Positions 24,802 to 36,707 of a stretch of 64,000 nucleotides of DNA are shown piece after piece. This DNA is from JANXYW01 sp031400455 (lineage in GTDB: Bacteria > Chloroflexota > Dehalococcoidia > DSTF01 > JACRBR01), in contig JANNPX010000010.1 of NCBI GenBank assembly GCA_031400455.1, positions 43,180 to 107,179 of the forward strand. Direction: 5' to 3'. Positions within the stretch are counted from its first letter, which is position 1, and each line of letters starts with the position of its first letter. The notes under the pieces were generated by a model. That model saw only the letters and a list, made by a program, of their open reading frames with translations. It was not told the origin of the DNA and did no database searches. The position numbers and the translations under genes were made by a program.

Positions 24802-25703
24802 CGCATCAGGCGACGTTCGCGGTGATCGGCGGCTCCGGGTTCTACGAGATCGAGGGGCTGACCGACGTTGAGTCGGTGACGATCGATACGCCGTTCGGCG
24901 CGCCGTCGGACAGCATCGTGCTGGGGACACTGGACGGGGTACGGATGGCGTTCTTGCCGCGACACGGCGTGGGACACCGGCTTCTGCCGGGCGAGATTCC
25001 GCAGCGCGCAAACATCTGGGCGTTGGCGTCGCTCGGTGTGGAGTACATCGCGTCGGTGAGCGCGGTGGGCAGTCTGCGCGAGCCGATCGTGCCGCTGCAT
25101 ATGATGGTGCCGAACCAGATCATCGACCGGACGCGCGGCGACCGGACGTCCACGTTCTTCGGGCGCGGCATTGTCGCGCACATCGGGTTTGATCAGCCGT
25201 TCTGCTCGGTGCTTGGGTCGACGCTCTTCGCTGCGGCAAGTACGGCCGACGTGAAGACGCATCGCGACGGGACGCTGGTGGTGATCGAGGGACCGGCGTT
25301 CTCGACGCGCGCGGAATCCGGGCTGTACCGAAGCTGGGGCGCGGACATCATCGGCATGACGACGCTGCCGGAAGCGAAGCTCGCTCGCGAAGCGGGCATT
25401 TGCTACGCGATGCTGGCCTGCGTGACCGACTACGACACCTGGCGCGACGGACACGCGATGGTATCGGTCGAGATGGTGATCGCGAACCTGACGCAGAACG
25501 TCGCCAAAGCACGGACGATCGTTGCGGCCGCCGCGCGATCGCTGCCCGAGCGGACGTGCGGCTGCGCCCGTGCGCTGACGAACGCCATCCTGACACCGAT
25601 GCACCTGGTGCCGGACGAGATCAAGCGCGATCTGGCGCCGATCCTCGACCGCGCGCGCGCCGGAGCGCCGGCAGTGAGCAGCGTGGCGGGAGGCGCATCG
25701 TGA
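24798..25703 (+). CDS. mtnP: S-methyl-5'-thioadenosine phosphorylase
   Basis: A 301-residue purine nucleoside phosphorylase that splits methylthioadenosine into adenine and methylthioribose-1-phosphate, the substrate of MtnA. Motifs include AVIGGSGFYEIEGL, FLPRHGVGHRLLPGEI (phosphate site), NQIIDRTRGDRTSTFFG, EGPAFSTRAES and GMTTLPEAKLAREAG, with Asp of VTDYD for adenine recognition. The ATG overlaps the mtnA stop by 4 bases. It belongs to the MTAP-like trimeric family. The MtnA-MtnP order reverses the reaction order but is a common bacterial pair. Regulation is through the SAM riboswitch upstream of mtnA. Confidence 0.94.
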   Translation: MTHQATFAVIGGSGFYEIEGLTDVESVTIDTPFGAPSDSIVLGTLDGVRMAFLPRHGVGHRLLPGEIPQRANIWALASLGVEYIASVSAVGSLREPIVPLHMMVPNQIIDRTRGDRTSTFFGRGIVAHIGFDQPFCSVLGSTLFAAASTADVKTHRDGTLVVIEGPAFSTRAESGLYRSWGADIIGMTTLPEAKLAREAGICYAMLACVTDYDTWRDGHAMVSVEMVIANLTQNVAKARTIVAAAARSLPERTCGCARALTNAILTPMHLVPDEIKRDLAPILDRARAGAPAVSSVAGGAS

Positions 25704-26605
25704 CAGTCGTGGAGCAGAACTCCGCGGCGGTGCCGGGGGCGAACGAGTATCTCGTGCGGGCGTTGACGGACCGGAACCAGATCCGCACGATCCTCGAAGG
25801 ACGCCGGCCGTACGCGGCGTACGCGCTGGGCCAGCTGGAACCGATGCTGTTCCGCCAGACCGACTGGTGGCTTTCGAGCAGCGCGTCGAACCAGGCGCTG
25901 ATGCTGCATTCGCGCGGCGGCCTGGGGAACGCGACGTTCGCGATGGGCGAAGCAGGCGCGCTGGATGCGCTGATGAGCGTGCATCCGGGGCCGCGGCATA
26001 CGTTCCTGACGTGCGAGCCGCACCACCTGGAGACGATGCTGCGGCACTTCGACCTGGACCAGCGGCAGACGATGATCCGCATGCACACGACCGCCAACTC
26101 ATTCCAGCCGATCGACGGGCCGGTGCGACGTCTCACTGGCGCGGACGCGCGCGCGATCAACCGGCTCTACCGGAGCGAGGGCGCGCCTTCGTTCTACTCG
26201 GCGAAGCAGATCGACGATTCGGTGTACTTCGGGGTCGAGCGTGACGGCGCGTTGATCGCGGTCGCGGGTACGCACGTGATCTCGCAGGCGAGCGCGATCG
26301 CTGTACTCGGGAACGTGTACACGCATCCGCAGTACCGCGGACAGCGGTTCGCGCAGTGCACGACGGCGGCGGTGACGGAGCAGTTGCTCGGCTTCGTGCG
26401 CGACGTCGTGCTGAGTGTCGATCCGACGAACGCCGCGGCCGTGCGGGCATACGAGCGCTTGGGTTACAAGGAAGCCGCGCGTCTCATCGAGGGTGCGGCG
26501 ACGCGCCGCGACGGGACGGGCACCGCGGCGCTGGTGCGTCGGACGTTTGCGCGAGTGCGTGGCCGCGGCAGAGGCGGCGAGATCGTGCGGATGCGGCCGC
26601 GCTAG
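25700..26605 (+). CDS. GNAT acetyltransferase in the SAM-recycling operon
   Basis: A 301-residue protein starting with GTG at 25700 within the mtnP stop region (4-base overlap). The N-terminal half (residues 1-140; LVRALTDRNQIRTILEGRRP, then DWWLSSSASNQALMLHSRGG) is a conserved but unnamed domain. The C-terminal half is a GNAT fold with VYTHPQYRGQRFAQCTTAAV, the acetyl-CoA loop (Q/RxxGxG/A-like), and SVDPTNAAAVRAYERLGYKE. Its position between mtnP and ahcY and tight coupling suggest a role in SAM or nucleoside by-product metabolism, but no substrate can be read from sequence. It ends with a basic Arg/Gly-rich tail. Confidence 0.8.
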   Translation: MTVVEQNSAAVPGANEYLVRALTDRNQIRTILEGRRPYAAYALGQLEPMLFRQTDWWLSSSASNQALMLHSRGGLGNATFAMGEAGALDALMSVHPGPRHTFLTCEPHHLETMLRHFDLDQRQTMIRMHTTANSFQPIDGPVRRLTGADARAINRLYRSEGAPSFYSAKQIDDSVYFGVERDGALIAVAGTHVISQASAIAVLGNVYTHPQYRGQRFAQCTTAAVTEQLLGFVRDVVLSVDPTNAAAVRAYERLGYKEAARLIEGAATRRDGTGTAALVRRTFARVRGRGRGGEIVRMRPR

Positions 26606-26679
26606 CGAGTGCGGCAGGAGATCAGTCAGGGAACAACGGCGCACACAAGCGCCCGGCGAAGGAATCGAAGGAGACACAG

Positions 26680-27951
<1,272 letters not shown>

Positions 27952-27958
27952 CTGCGGT

Positions 27959-28011
27959 GTAGGGGCACGGTGCGCCGGGTCCGCAGCGGGCGCAACAGGT
28001 TGCGCCCCTAC
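27959..28011. repeat. Palindromic intergenic element GTAGGGGC...GCCCCTAC
   Basis: Outer arms GTAGGGGC (27959-27966) and GCCCCTAC (28004-28011), with an inner hairpin GGGCGCAAC/GTTGCGCCC (27988-28007). The inner hairpin recurs at about 36588-36613. It lies between ahcY and metK and may attenuate read-through or stabilise mRNA ends. Confidence 0.5.
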
Positions 28012-28048
28012 AACGAATGACGAATCGATGGAGCGATAGGGGCCAGAC

Positions 28049-29260
<1,212 letters not shown>

Positions 29261-29286
29261 CGTTTTGGTCGTCGTTGTCGGTCGCT

Positions 29287-29310
29287 GAGCGCGGGCTGAA
29301 TGCCCGCGCT
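29287..29310. repeat. Dispersed GCGGGCTGAATGCCCGC palindrome
   Basis: GAGCGCGGGCTGAATGCCCG-type inverted repeat in the gap after metK, a member of the family at 5282, 22275, 39358 and 47511. It may act as metK's terminator. Confidence 0.6.
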
Positions 29311-29375
29311 ACCCAGCGACGCAGCCACAAAGTGCCAACTCGCGCCCGAGTGACGCAAATAACGCAGAGGAGCAT

Positions 29376-30326
29376 ATGACCACCAACGAGAAGTTCGGCC
29401 GCACGTCCACCGCGCTCGAAGTTGTCGCCGGGCACGACCTGCACGGCCGAGAAGCGATCGTCACCGGCGGCGCGTCGGGCATCGGTGTCGAGACGGTGCG
29501 CGCGCTTGCGGCGGCTGGCGCCCGCGTCGTTCTGGCGGCGCGCGACGAGTCGAAGGCGAACGAAGTCGCAGCGTCGCTGCGCAAGGACCATCCGGCTGCG
29601 CAGATCGAAGTTGGTCTGCTCGACCTGGCGTCGCTCTCATCCGTCCGCTCATTCGTCGAGCGATTTCTCGCGACGCGGAGCGCGCTGCACATTCTCATCA
29701 ACAACGCTGGTGTCATGGCGACGCCGCTTTCGTACACCGAGGATGGCTTCGAGCTGCAGTTCGGCACGAACCACATCGGCCACTTCGCGCTGACTACTGG
29801 CCTGCTGCCCTCGCTGAAGGCCGCAGGAACGGCGCGTGTGATCGCACTGTCGTCGCTGGGCCACCGCCGCTCCGACGTCGATTTCGACGACCTCAACTTC
29901 AAAACGCGCAAGTACGAACCGTGGATCGGCTACGGCCAGTCGAAGACCGCCAACGTGCTCTTCGCCGTCGGACTGTCGATGCGCCATGCCGCCGACGGCA
30001 TCACATCCCACGCCGTATCGCCCGGTGGCATCATGACCGGACTGCAGAAGCACGTGCCGCGCGCTGATCAGATCGCCATGGGCTGGATCGACGAAGAGGG
30101 CAAGGTCAACCCGCTCTTCAAGAACACCGCGCAGGGCGCCGCGACCTCCGTCTGGGGCGCCGTCTCGCACGATCTCGATGGTCTCGGCGGCAAGTACCTC
30201 GACGACTGTGCGATCGCGGGGCCGTGGTCCCAGGAGAAGCCATTCTCTGGCTACATGCCCTACGCCGTCGATCCCGATCGCGCGACGCGCCTGTGGACGG
30301 TGTCAGAGCAGCTCATCGCGCGCTGA
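29376..30326 (+). CDS. Short-chain dehydrogenase/reductase, retinol-dehydrogenase-like
   Basis: A 316-residue SDR. The NAD(P) loop is TGGASGIGVETVRAL, followed by ILINNAGVM, the catalytic Ser in ALSSLGHRRSDVDF and the YGQSKTANVLFAVGL motif (YxxxK). The order and length fit the WWOX/RDH-type 'classical' SDRs that act on hydrophobic alcohols or ketones. Cofactor preference is not certain. Start ATG at 29376 has GAGGAG about 6 nt upstream. It is followed by a terminator-like hairpin and a convergent CoA-transferase gene. Substrate unknown. Confidence 0.88.
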   Translation: MTTNEKFGRTSTALEVVAGHDLHGREAIVTGGASGIGVETVRALAAAGARVVLAARDESKANEVAASLRKDHPAAQIEVGLLDLASLSSVRSFVERFLATRSALHILINNAGVMATPLSYTEDGFELQFGTNHIGHFALTTGLLPSLKAAGTARVIALSSLGHRRSDVDFDDLNFKTRKYEPWIGYGQSKTANVLFAVGLSMRHAADGITSHAVSPGGIMTGLQKHVPRADQIAMGWIDEEGKVNPLFKNTAQGAATSVWGAVSHDLDGLGGKYLDDCAIAGPWSQEKPFSGYMPYAVDPDRATRLWTVSEQLIAR

Positions 30327-30353
30327 CCTCATCTGCGTATGTTCGGCCTGTAG

Positions 30354-30378
30354 GGGCGGACCTCTGTGTCCGCCCTTT
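30354..30378. terminator. Bidirectional hairpin between SDR and CoA-transferase genes
   Basis: GGGCGGAC (30354-30361) and GTCCGCCC (30368-30375) form a perfect 8-bp stem with a 6-base loop, then TTT. It lies between convergent genes. Confidence 0.6.
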
Positions 30379-30381
30379 GCG

Positions 30382-31749
30382 CTACGGCGCCCATTCCGGT
30401 GCGTGCATGCCGAGCGGTACCGTCGGCAGATCCCAGCGTGGCGGCGTCTCTGACAAGTGGAGTGCGGGCGCGAGGTGCGCTAGCCGGCCGAACGGCGTGT
30501 CCGTTTCGGTCATCAGATCATTTGGATCGCCGACGCCTGTGGAGGCGGCCGGATCGCACGTGGCGCCGAGGCGGTTGAGCCACATGGCGGTCTGGCAGAG
30601 CGATGCGCGGACGTGCCAGCTTCCGCCTTCCGTCGCACGCTTCGCCAGCGCCACCATGGCGCCGTATGCGGCGAGATAGCCGGTCGTGTAGTCGCATGCG
30701 GCGGCCGGGATGAGCTTCGGGCGTTCGGGCGAGCCATCGGTGGCGGCGATGCCGGTCACGGTCTGTGCGAGCTGCTCCCAGCCCGGCCGTTCGCGCCACG
30801 GCCCGACGTGACCGTAGCAGTTGATCGAAACGTAGATGATGCCGGGGCGCATTGCGGCGACATCATCGGGACCGAGGCCGCGGCGCTCCATCGCGCCGCT
30901 GCGATAGCCCTGTGCGAAGACATCGGCGCCGCGGATGAGACCGCGCAGCGTTTCGGCTTCCGCCGCATCGTCAAGGTTGAGGAACGCGGAACGCTTGCCG
31001 TGGCTGGTGTCGATGACGAAGGGCTCGACGCTCGGCAGGTGCGGCGACGACACGAGCAGCACGTCGGCGCCCTGCTCGGCGAGCGCGCGTCCGCACGCCG
31101 GTCCGGCGAGCACGCGGGTGAGGTCGAGTACGCGGACGCCCGCGAGCGGGCGATCGGCGTTCGGCAGTGGCTGCGGATCGGCGTCGCCGATGCGGATGAT
31201 CTCGACGGCGTGCAGCGGTGCGAGCGCCTGGCCCTGCGGATGCGCGAGCCACTCGTCGCTCGTGCGCACCATTGCGCCGCAGATGCCGCGCGCCGCGAGC
31301 GCGTCTTCGAGCGCCTGCCCCTCCCAGCGCTTCACTGCAGCAGCTATGCCGTCGGCCGTGTCGCCGCACCTAAGGATCTCCAGCGTGCCTTTGCGATGCG
31401 TCGGGAAGGCGCCGTGCAGGTGGATCCAGCGGCCATCGCGGCATTCGTAGAGCGCGACCGTTGCGACGCTGGCGGCAGGGCGCGGCGTCGCATCGCCGTC
31501 GAGCCGCTGGAACGCGAATCCCAACAGCGACGCTGCTGCCGCGCGCACGTCGACGGTGACGGACTGCGGGCGGCCGCCTCGCAGTTGCCACAGGTCCGAT
31601 GCTGCCGCGCCGCAAGCCGCAAGCGCGGCTGCTGCGGCTTCGCCGGCGCGGAACTTCGACGCAAATGTGGGATCGGCGCCGGTGATTTCGGCTGCTGCGC
31701 TAGCCGGGAGTTCGAGGCGGGCGGCGCGGAGGATGTCGTTCGGGTGCAT
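30382..31749 (-). CDS. CaiB/BaiF CoA-transferase with rearranged domain order
   Basis: A 455-residue family III CoA-transferase. The signature LAGVRVLDLTRVLAGPACGR (the usual N-terminus) lies at about residue 203, followed by GADVLLVSSPHLPSVEPF, YVSINCYGHVGPWRERPG and the C-terminal SLCQTAMWLNRLG. Residues 1-200 contain what normally is the C-terminal small domain (GRWIHLHGAFPTHRK, DEWLAHPQGQALA), giving a permuted order. I recognise this architecture from a proteobacterial-type subfamily; its substrate is not known. The catalytic Asp region is weakly conserved (ATEGGSWHVRASLCQ). A TACACT box at 31756-31761 lies 6 nt before the ATG, suggesting a leaderless mRNA. Confidence 0.8.
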   Translation of the reverse strand: MHPNDILRAARLELPASAAAEITGADPTFASKFRAGEAAAAALAACGAAASDLWQLRGGRPQSVTVDVRAAAASLLGFAFQRLDGDATPRPAASVATVALYECRDGRWIHLHGAFPTHRKGTLEILRCGDTADGIAAAVKRWEGQALEDALAARGICGAMVRTSDEWLAHPQGQALAPLHAVEIIRIGDADPQPLPNADRPLAGVRVLDLTRVLAGPACGRALAEQGADVLLVSSPHLPSVEPFVIDTSHGKRSAFLNLDDAAEAETLRGLIRGADVFAQGYRSGAMERRGLGPDDVAAMRPGIIYVSINCYGHVGPWRERPGWEQLAQTVTGIAATDGSPERPKLIPAAACDYTTGYLAAYGAMVALAKRATEGGSWHVRASLCQTAMWLNRLGATCDPAASTGVGDPNDLMTETDTPFGRLAHLAPALHLSETPPRWDLPTVPLGMHAPEWAP

Positions 31750-31783
31750 GGACGTAGTGTACGAGCGTGGTGCGAGTTCGGGC

Positions 31784-31812
31784 GACTCACAGCCGGGGAC
31801 GGCTGTGCCACA
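31784..31812. repeat. 29-bp palindromic repeat CACAGCCGGGGACGGCTGTG, copy 1
   Basis: Inverted repeat just after the transglutaminase-like gene stop (minus strand) and before the CoA-transferase start, placed as a terminator of the MoxR operon. An identical 29-base copy, inverted, is at 63307-63335. Confidence 0.65.
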
Positions 31813-31820
31813 TCACCTGG

Positions 31821-34127
31821 CTATTGCGGGCGGCGAGGTTTGAGGCGGAGTGCGCGGCGGAGGAGACCGTTGCGCGCCGACGCCCACGCGACTTCGAGGC
31901 GCTCGGCCTCTTCTTCGGAAAGCGGCTTCTGGCCGAAGCGGGTGCGTTCGTATGTGGAGGCGATGTAGGCAACGCCGCCGGCGCCGGGGATGTCGCGGCG
32001 GACGCGGGTGGCGAACTCGCGCGGCGTCTCGTAGGCAAGCGGGTGCGACTTGCCGAGCGTCGCCAGGCGGACGGTCTTCTCCCACAGTTGCGCGGTGCGC
32101 GGCAGCCCGCTGAGCCCGAACTCCCACGCGAACTTCGCCGCGGCAGCGAGGATGGCTGTGGCGCCGAGTACGACGGCGATCGCAAAGAAGGGCCACATCG
32201 GCACCCCACTGCTGTCGCTGGTCGACGCCGTCGGGAGCCCGGTCGACGGGCCTGGCGGCACGAGGCCGAGTTCTACGCCGGCGTCATCGAGCGGATCTTT
32301 CGGCGAGCCCGCTACGGGTGTGGGCTTCACGGTGCCGGGGCGGTTGATCAGCGGCTGTGAGGGCGTCGGGTTGAACTCGACCCAGCCGATGCCGGGAAAG
32401 TACACCTCCGGCCAGGCGAATGCTTGCCGCTGCGTGAGCTTGAAGACATTGCCGTCGCCGTCGCGCGCCGCGGGATCGATGACGTAGCCAGTGGCGATGC
32501 GTGCGGGGATGCCGAGCGACCGCAGCATGACTGCCATGGCGGAGGCGTGATAGTCGAAGTAGCCGCGCTGCGCGTCGAAGAGGAAGTAGTCGACGCTGTC
32601 CTGACCTGCGGGGGCAGCGGGCACGTCGTAGTCGTTGGGGAACGTACGGAGATATTTCTCGACCGCGGCCGTCGCGTCGTATGGCGTATCGGCACTGCGC
32701 GTCACCTCCTGCGCCTTGAATCGGACGCGCCGTGGGAGGCTGCTTGGCAGATCCAGGTAGCTCTGCGTCACCCAGGCCGGATAGTCGGTGCCGGCCTGCT
32801 GAAGTTGCTCGATCGAAGCGACGCTGACGCTGCCGGTGACGACGTACGTGTCGCCGTTGCTCAGGTGCTCGGACGGCTTGAGGCTGCTGACATCGGGGAG
32901 ATCGGCGCCGACGCTGGCGGTGGATGGCTGATCGGACGTGACGGGCTGGCCGAGGCTGAAGAGATGATCGTTGTTGCCGCCCTCGACCCTCACAGTGACG
33001 TTGACATCCTCGCGAGGCGGTGGGAACGCTTGCTCGTTCGTGACGGCACCCTCATCGACGAGCGTGCGCGTGCCGGGGTCGAGCGCGATGTCGCCAGTCA
33101 CGTTCACCCGCCACCCTTCGCGCGTGTACTGGTCGAACGACTGCTCGCGCAGATACGCCGCCATCTCGGGTGTGAGTTGCACTTCGATCTGCGCGGCGTT
33201 GTTGCCGTTGAGTTCGATCTTGCCCTGGAACGCGAGTGCGTCCTTGAGATTGTGGACGTTGATCGGCTTCTTGGCGTTCACGGAGACGAATACCCGGGCC
33301 AGCGGCGTCAGATGCCGCGTCACCGGGTGCGTGAAATCATTCCAGCGCTGGTTCGCCGTGCTCGATCGGTCGGCGAGCGGCAGCAGCCAGACGACAATGA
33401 GCAGCAGGCACGTCGCCCAGAACGTTGCGTTGAGCGCCGAGAGGCTGATGAACTCCGGGTACTCGACGCCATCTCGATCCCACTGCTGCTCTCGCTTAGC
33501 GACGTGCATCCGCATGAGCAGCAGCGCAGACGCGAACAGGTAGATAACGAACGCCGTGCTGAACTGGCCGGGACTGAGGGCGATGTTCCACATCAGCGCA
33601 ACGCCGCCGGGCAGCAGGCCGAGCACGGGGTTCCGCCAACGGAAGATCGCCCAGGCCGATGCGTACGAGCCGAGCCAGGTCGCCACGATGAGCAAGATGA
33701 TCACGGGGAGGGGGTCGCTGCTGATGCCCCCCTGCGTGACGGCGGACCACCAAACGTACATGCGGTCGAGCATGTTGTCCGTGCGCAGGTAGATCGAGCC
33801 GCCATCGAGCACGAACAGCAGCTGGAAGAAGACGATGCACGTGCCGAGAAAGAGCGCGATGGGGTGCAGGATCAACTCGTGCAGGCGCAGGCGCGACAGC
33901 AGGTAGCCGACGACCAAGCCCGAGAGCCCGATCGGGTACAGCGACGGCAAATCGCGCACCCAGTTCGCGCTATCGACCGCGGCGGCGACGCTCATGAAGG
34001 CAATGGTCACGAGCGCGAACGTCAGCCAGTCTTCCCACGGCACGATGGAGCTAAGGCGTTGATCGGCGAGGGCGGGGTCGTCGTAGTTGCGACGCTGGAA
34101 GATGTCATCCCAGTTGGCTTCACGCAT
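31821..34127 (-). CDS. TgpA-like transglutaminase-fold membrane protein, catalytic residues lost
   Basis: A 768-residue protein. Residues 35-250 hold about six or seven hydrophobic helices (DUF3488-type), then an extracytoplasmic domain to about residue 500, a transglutaminase-like core (about 505-600), one more helix near 655-680 and a C-terminal DUF4129-like cytosolic part. The core is recognisable (RGYFDYHASAMAVMLRSLGI, AFAWPEVYFPGIGWVEFNPT), but the Cys position is Phe524, the His position is Phe570 and the Asp position is Asn586, so it should be inactive. It lies 2 nt after the DUF58 gene in a MoxR operon, a cluster thought to handle surface protein assembly. It may be a binding or scaffold protein; lineage conservation is unknown. 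Confidence 0.85.
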   Translation of the reverse strand: MREANWDDIFQRRNYDDPALADQRLSSIVPWEDWLTFALVTIAFMSVAAAVDSANWVRDLPSLYPIGLSGLVVGYLLSRLRLHELILHPIALFLGTCIVFFQLLFVLDGGSIYLRTDNMLDRMYVWWSAVTQGGISSDPLPVIILLIVATWLGSYASAWAIFRWRNPVLGLLPGGVALMWNIALSPGQFSTAFVIYLFASALLLMRMHVAKREQQWDRDGVEYPEFISLSALNATFWATCLLLIVVWLLPLADRSSTANQRWNDFTHPVTRHLTPLARVFVSVNAKKPINVHNLKDALAFQGKIELNGNNAAQIEVQLTPEMAAYLREQSFDQYTREGWRVNVTGDIALDPGTRTLVDEGAVTNEQAFPPPREDVNVTVRVEGGNNDHLFSLGQPVTSDQPSTASVGADLPDVSSLKPSEHLSNGDTYVVTGSVSVASIEQLQQAGTDYPAWVTQSYLDLPSSLPRRVRFKAQEVTRSADTPYDATAAVEKYLRTFPNDYDVPAAPAGQDSVDYFLFDAQRGYFDYHASAMAVMLRSLGIPARIATGYVIDPAARDGDGNVFKLTQRQAFAWPEVYFPGIGWVEFNPTPSQPLINRPGTVKPTPVAGSPKDPLDDAGVELGLVPPGPSTGLPTASTSDSSGVPMWPFFAIAVVLGATAILAAAAKFAWEFGLSGLPRTAQLWEKTVRLATLGKSHPLAYETPREFATRVRRDIPGAGGVAYIASTYERTRFGQKPLSEEEAERLEVAWASARNGLLRRALRLKPRRPQ

Positions 34128-34129
34128 CG

Positions 34130-35392
34130 CTAATTGCCTGACTTCGCGGGCGACTCCGACACCAGCTCAGCGCCGAGCGCGCTCTGCAGGTCGTCGGCGT
34201 GCTTCACCATGTACGAGAAGACATCGGCGGCGGCGAGCGACGCGAAGACGCCGAGCGAACTCTCGTCGCCGCCGAACGTGCTCGGCTCGAGGACGATGGC
34301 GGCGGCCTTGACGCCGCGCGACTGCAGCATCGCCATCGAGGCGATCCACGATTCATCCGTAGACGGCGTGACGACGACGAGCGTCGTGTGGCGGCCGAAG
34401 CGGCGCGCTTCGTTCGAGAGCATGTCACCGAGCGAGACGTCGCCCCAGGTGCGCGCCATAGCGAGCGACTCGAGGATGCGCGTGTACTGGTTGAGGCCGC
34501 GCTCCGGCTCGATGACGTCGAAACCGCGGCCGTATGACATGAAGCCGACCGTGCGGTTAGCGGTGAGAAAGAATCGCGAGACGGAAGCGGCGATGCTGAC
34601 GGCGTACTCCTCGGTGGAGTCGTCGCCCTCGCCGATGTGGACGTCTCGCTGCAGATCGAGGATCACCCAGATGTCGCTGGCGGGATCGAGTTCGAACACC
34701 TTCACCATCAGCTCGCCCGTGCGCGCCGTGCTGGACCAGTGGATGCGGTTGAAGCTGTCGCCCGATTCGTACGGACGGACGCCCGATGCGTTCGGTGTCA
34801 CCTGGTGGGTGCGGCGGCGGAAGCGTCCCTCGCCGGGCAAGTTCGCGGGCGGCACGAAGAAGCCCGGGAGATCGACGGCGCGCGGATAGACGAGTACGTT
34901 CTGCGCGTTGCCGTATGCACGGGTCCGGCGGAAGAGTCCGAACGGATCGCCAGTGGTCACTTCGACGGGGCCGACGGAGTAGAGCCCGCGGCGCCGAATC
35001 GTCGAGGCGGCGCGGAAGGTCGCAGAACCTTTCGCCGGGACTGTGACGATGCGGCGCGCGACGTGGCCGGGCATGTCGCTCGGGTCTTCGATCTCGAGCC
35101 AGATCTTCGCCAGCCAGCTGCGATTGTGGACGGTGATGCGCTCCTGGTACTGCGCACCTTCTTGGATGCGGTCGGTGCTGCGGTCGGCAGTGATCTCCAA
35201 CCCGCGCAGGTTGATGCGCGACCAAGCGTAGGCAAGCGGGACGCCGACCATGAGTACGTAGGTCAGACGCCACGTCAGCCAAAAGCCCGTCGAGATGGCG
35301 ATGACGATGCTGCCGATCCAGAGCGCGGCGACGAGCGTCAGCGAGCGATGCGTAACGAGGAGCGAGCGGAGTAGGCGTCCCAGCCTGCGCAT
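34130..35392 (-). CDS. DUF58 domain protein
   Basis: A 420-residue protein with two hydrophobic helices near the N-terminus (about residues 18-60) and a long soluble part. PSDMPGHVARRIVTVPAKGS and the DUF58 core VYPRAVDLPGF, then VRPYESGDSFNRIHWSSTAR (the family signature) are present, followed by a vWA-like MIDAS region DIWVILDLQRD. DUF58 proteins usually act with MoxR ATPases in membrane or surface processes. It lies between moxR (9 nt gap) and the transglutaminase-like gene (2 nt gap), so the three are one operon on the minus strand. The exact function is not known. Confidence 0.88.
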   Translation of the reverse strand: MRRLGRLLRSLLVTHRSLTLVAALWIGSIVIAISTGFWLTWRLTYVLMVGVPLAYAWSRINLRGLEITADRSTDRIQEGAQYQERITVHNRSWLAKIWLEIEDPSDMPGHVARRIVTVPAKGSATFRAASTIRRRGLYSVGPVEVTTGDPFGLFRRTRAYGNAQNVLVYPRAVDLPGFFVPPANLPGEGRFRRRTHQVTPNASGVRPYESGDSFNRIHWSSTARTGELMVKVFELDPASDIWVILDLQRDVHIGEGDDSTEEYAVSIAASVSRFFLTANRTVGFMSYGRGFDVIEPERGLNQYTRILESLAMARTWGDVSLGDMLSNEARRFGRHTTLVVVTPSTDESWIASMAMLQSRGVKAAAIVLEPSTFGGDESSLGVFASLAAADVFSYMVKHADDLQSALGAELVSESPAKSGN

Positions 35393-35401
35393 GGGCGTGA
35401 C

Positions 35402-36391
<990 letters not shown>

Positions 36392-36548
36392 GAATCCTCC
36401 GTCCGAGGAGCAGTGGCGGGCGTCTCAGATAGTACGCGTGCGGGGAGTAGAAGGTTCCTCGATTATAGCAGCGCCTTCGGAAGGCGTACCCGACGCGCAG
36501 GCGACGCTTCCGCTACGCGATGTTGCGGATTGGTTATGGGCCGAGATG

Positions 36549-36701
36549 GTGACCCACGAAGGGCACGAAGGATCACGAACTTGGAGGTTGTGGGGGCGCA
36601 ACCTGTTGCGCCCGCCGTCGGGACGCTGGCCATGCTGCATCCGCGGCGTCGCGGCGGGCCGCTTGCCCGAAGACCTTCGTGGCCTTCGTGCTCTTCGTGG
36701 A
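36549..36701. repeat. Inverted-repeat element in the 36392-36707 gap
   Basis: CCACGAAGGGCACGAAGGAT at the left (36549 on) and its imperfect inverse CTTCGTGGCCTTCGTGCTCT at the right (about 36676-36701), with an inner GGGCGCAAC/GTTGCGCCC hairpin at about 36588-36613. It is related to the elements at 8240-8350 and 9261-9366. Nothing else is seen in this 316-nt gap apart from the expected moxR promoter, which I could not place. Confidence 0.55.
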
Positions 36702-36707
36702 TCGAGC

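Noticed and set aside
32424..34133. 569-residue plus-strand frame opposite the TgpA-like gene
   Set aside because: The translated sequence is a low-complexity Arg/Asp/Glu-rich shadow. The minus-strand protein has helices and a conserved core.
36392..36707. Possible small gene in the 316-nt gap upstream of moxR
   Set aside because: Frames present are short, use Arg/Pro-rich codons from the inverted repeat, and have no ribosome site; the sequence is better explained by the repeat element.
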